A stretch of 5,364 nt of DNA from Candidatus Atribacteria bacterium (GTDB lineage: Bacteria; Atribacterota; Atribacteria; Atribacterales; Caldatribacteriaceae), in NCBI GenBank assembly GCA_029982105.1, contig JARRCQ010000132.1, positions 1 to 5,364 of the forward strand. Reading direction: 5' to 3'. Made by a program: the position numbers and the translations under genes. Positions 4,715 through 5,364 of the stretch are shown here, piece by piece. Position 1 is the first letter of the stretch. The number at the start of each line of letters is the position of its first letter. A model generated the notes under the pieces. That model did no database searches and was not told the origin of the DNA. It saw only the letters and a program-made list of their open reading frames with translations.

Positions 4715-5353
4715 TTATCCTCCGTTGATATGTGGAGGATTATCCTCTAATACTAAGTTGTAGCCCCGCTGGGGAGCTTGGAGCTCCAGAAGGCGGGGTA
4801 TTTCTTTTTGGTAGCGAAGATAGGTAATTTCTCCCCCTAAAGTGAACCGGAAAGTTTCTTCCTCTTCAGTTTCGGCAATTTTTTGCATTTTTCCTCTCCA
4901 TACCATCCCCGAAATAGGAACCAACACCGATATAGTTTTTTCTTCGCAAGATAATTTTCCTATTAAATAGGGTATTTCTTCACTGTCAAAAGTAGGTGAA
5001 GGAATAGAAATAGTGGCTTCTTTAGTTCCTTCAGGAGAAATAATTTTGATTTGGGCTTTTCCTTCTTGATAGGTAGTTTCTATCACTATTTCTCCTCCCG
5101 GGATTCTGACCCACTTTTTAGAATGAAGAGGTTCATAAGTATCTGATGATATGGTGAGTTGAGCGTCTTGCTCCCTTCTTCCTTCTGCTTCAATAAAAGA
5201 CTGGATTTGCCAGGCACCATCTTCTTCTTCTACTTCATAAATCATTTTCCCCACTTCTTGTTCTCGCATGATTATTTTATAACTAAAGGTCTCTTTCGCT
5301 AACAAGGAAGAAGAGGCAGTAAAAATTACCAAAAAAATTATAAATGTTCTCAT
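4715..5353 (-). CDS. Exported protein, DUF3108-like
   Basis: This 212-residue protein starts MRTFIIFLVIFTASSSLLA, a signal peptide with likely cleavage after A19 and no lipobox. The mature part is beta-rich, with alternating hydrophobic strands: 'FSYKIIMREQEVGKMIYEVEEEDGAWQIQSFIEA' (23-56), 'YEPLHSKKWVRIPGGEIVIETTY' (73-95), and a later half with 'FRFTLGGEITYLRYQKEIPRLLELQAP'. The layout, with a strand pair around a central 'G..' turn, a dG-x-W-x-I strand, a 'Y.PL.S.K' block and a closing section on the sugar or ester-like 'G...' strands, resembles periplasmic DUF3108-type proteins. I recognise no catalytic residues and cannot give a function. The reading frame stays open to the right window edge. 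No SD is visible in the 11 bases before the ATG, so the true start could be upstream, although the signal peptide fits this one well. Confidence 0.75.
   Translation of the reverse strand: MRTFIIFLVIFTASSSLLAKETFSYKIIMREQEVGKMIYEVEEEDGAWQIQSFIEAEGRREQDAQLTISSDTYEPLHSKKWVRIPGGEIVIETTYQEGKAQIKIISPEGTKEATISIPSPTFDSEEIPYLIGKLSCEEKTISVLVPISGMVWRGKMQKIAETEEEETFRFTLGGEITYLRYQKEIPRLLELQAPQRGYNLVLEDNPPHINGG
4717..4740. repeat. Inverted repeat between convergent genes, possible weak bidirectional terminator
   Basis: ATCCTCC (4717-4723) and GGAGGAT (4734-4740) are exact complements around a ten-base loop. The element overlaps the last codons and stop of the minus-strand gene and follows the lipoprotein stop by about 18 bases. 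For minus-strand transcription the only T-run (4702-4697) is some 14 bases past the stem. For the plus strand there is none. A terminator role is therefore uncertain. Confidence 0.3.
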
Positions 5354-5364
5354 TATTGAAAAAG

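Overview
The window comes from an AT-leaning, gene-dense bacterial genome. I cannot name the organism. Three things point to an anaerobic, probably diderm bacterium: a small protein resembling the putative regulators of iron-only hydrogenase systems, a BtuF-type binding protein with an ordinary cleavable signal peptide instead of a lipobox, and a second exported protein of DUF3108-like character. This is inference; no rRNA or other phylogenetic marker is present.

Layout. (1) Positions 1-647, minus strand: an 82-codon TM1266-like ACT/ferredoxin-fold protein (399-647), then, 41 bp further, the N-terminal 119 codons of a Lon-related AAA+ protease that runs off the left edge. The gap between them carries overlapping inverted repeats that can hide the protease Shine-Dalgarno (SD) sequence. 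(2) Positions 648-1041: a divergent control region with a minus-strand -10 box, an inverted repeat, an extended -10 promoter on the plus strand and a complete cobalamin riboswitch. Its expression platform can be read as a translational switch. (3) Positions 1042-4191, plus strand: a tightly overlapping btuF-btuC-btuD operon, a complete vitamin B12/corrinoid ABC importer. The ATPase carries an extra Rossmann-like C-terminal domain of about 146 residues. (4) Positions 4192-4338: an intergenic region with a sigma70-like promoter. (5) Positions 4339-4698, plus strand: a small lipoprotein with a PEGA-like beta-domain. (6) Positions 4715-5353, minus strand: an exported DUF3108-like protein, convergent with the lipoprotein gene.

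How it works together. When corrinoid is scarce, the leader can fold a 12-bp helix that removes the anti-SD strand and lets btuF be translated. When cobalamin binds, the L5-L13 kissing interaction uses bases of that helix and frees the anti-SD to cover the btuF SD. BtuF would deliver corrinoid to the BtuC dimer, driven by BtuD. No btuB, tonB, or corrinoid biosynthesis or remodelling gene is visible here.

The least explained items are the C-terminal domain of BtuD, the ATG-TGG-TAA mini-ORF overlapping the btuF GTG start, and the SD-sequestering repeats before the Lon-like gene. I found no CRISPR array, insertion sequence, tRNA or rRNA, and no strong sign of a wholly new system.
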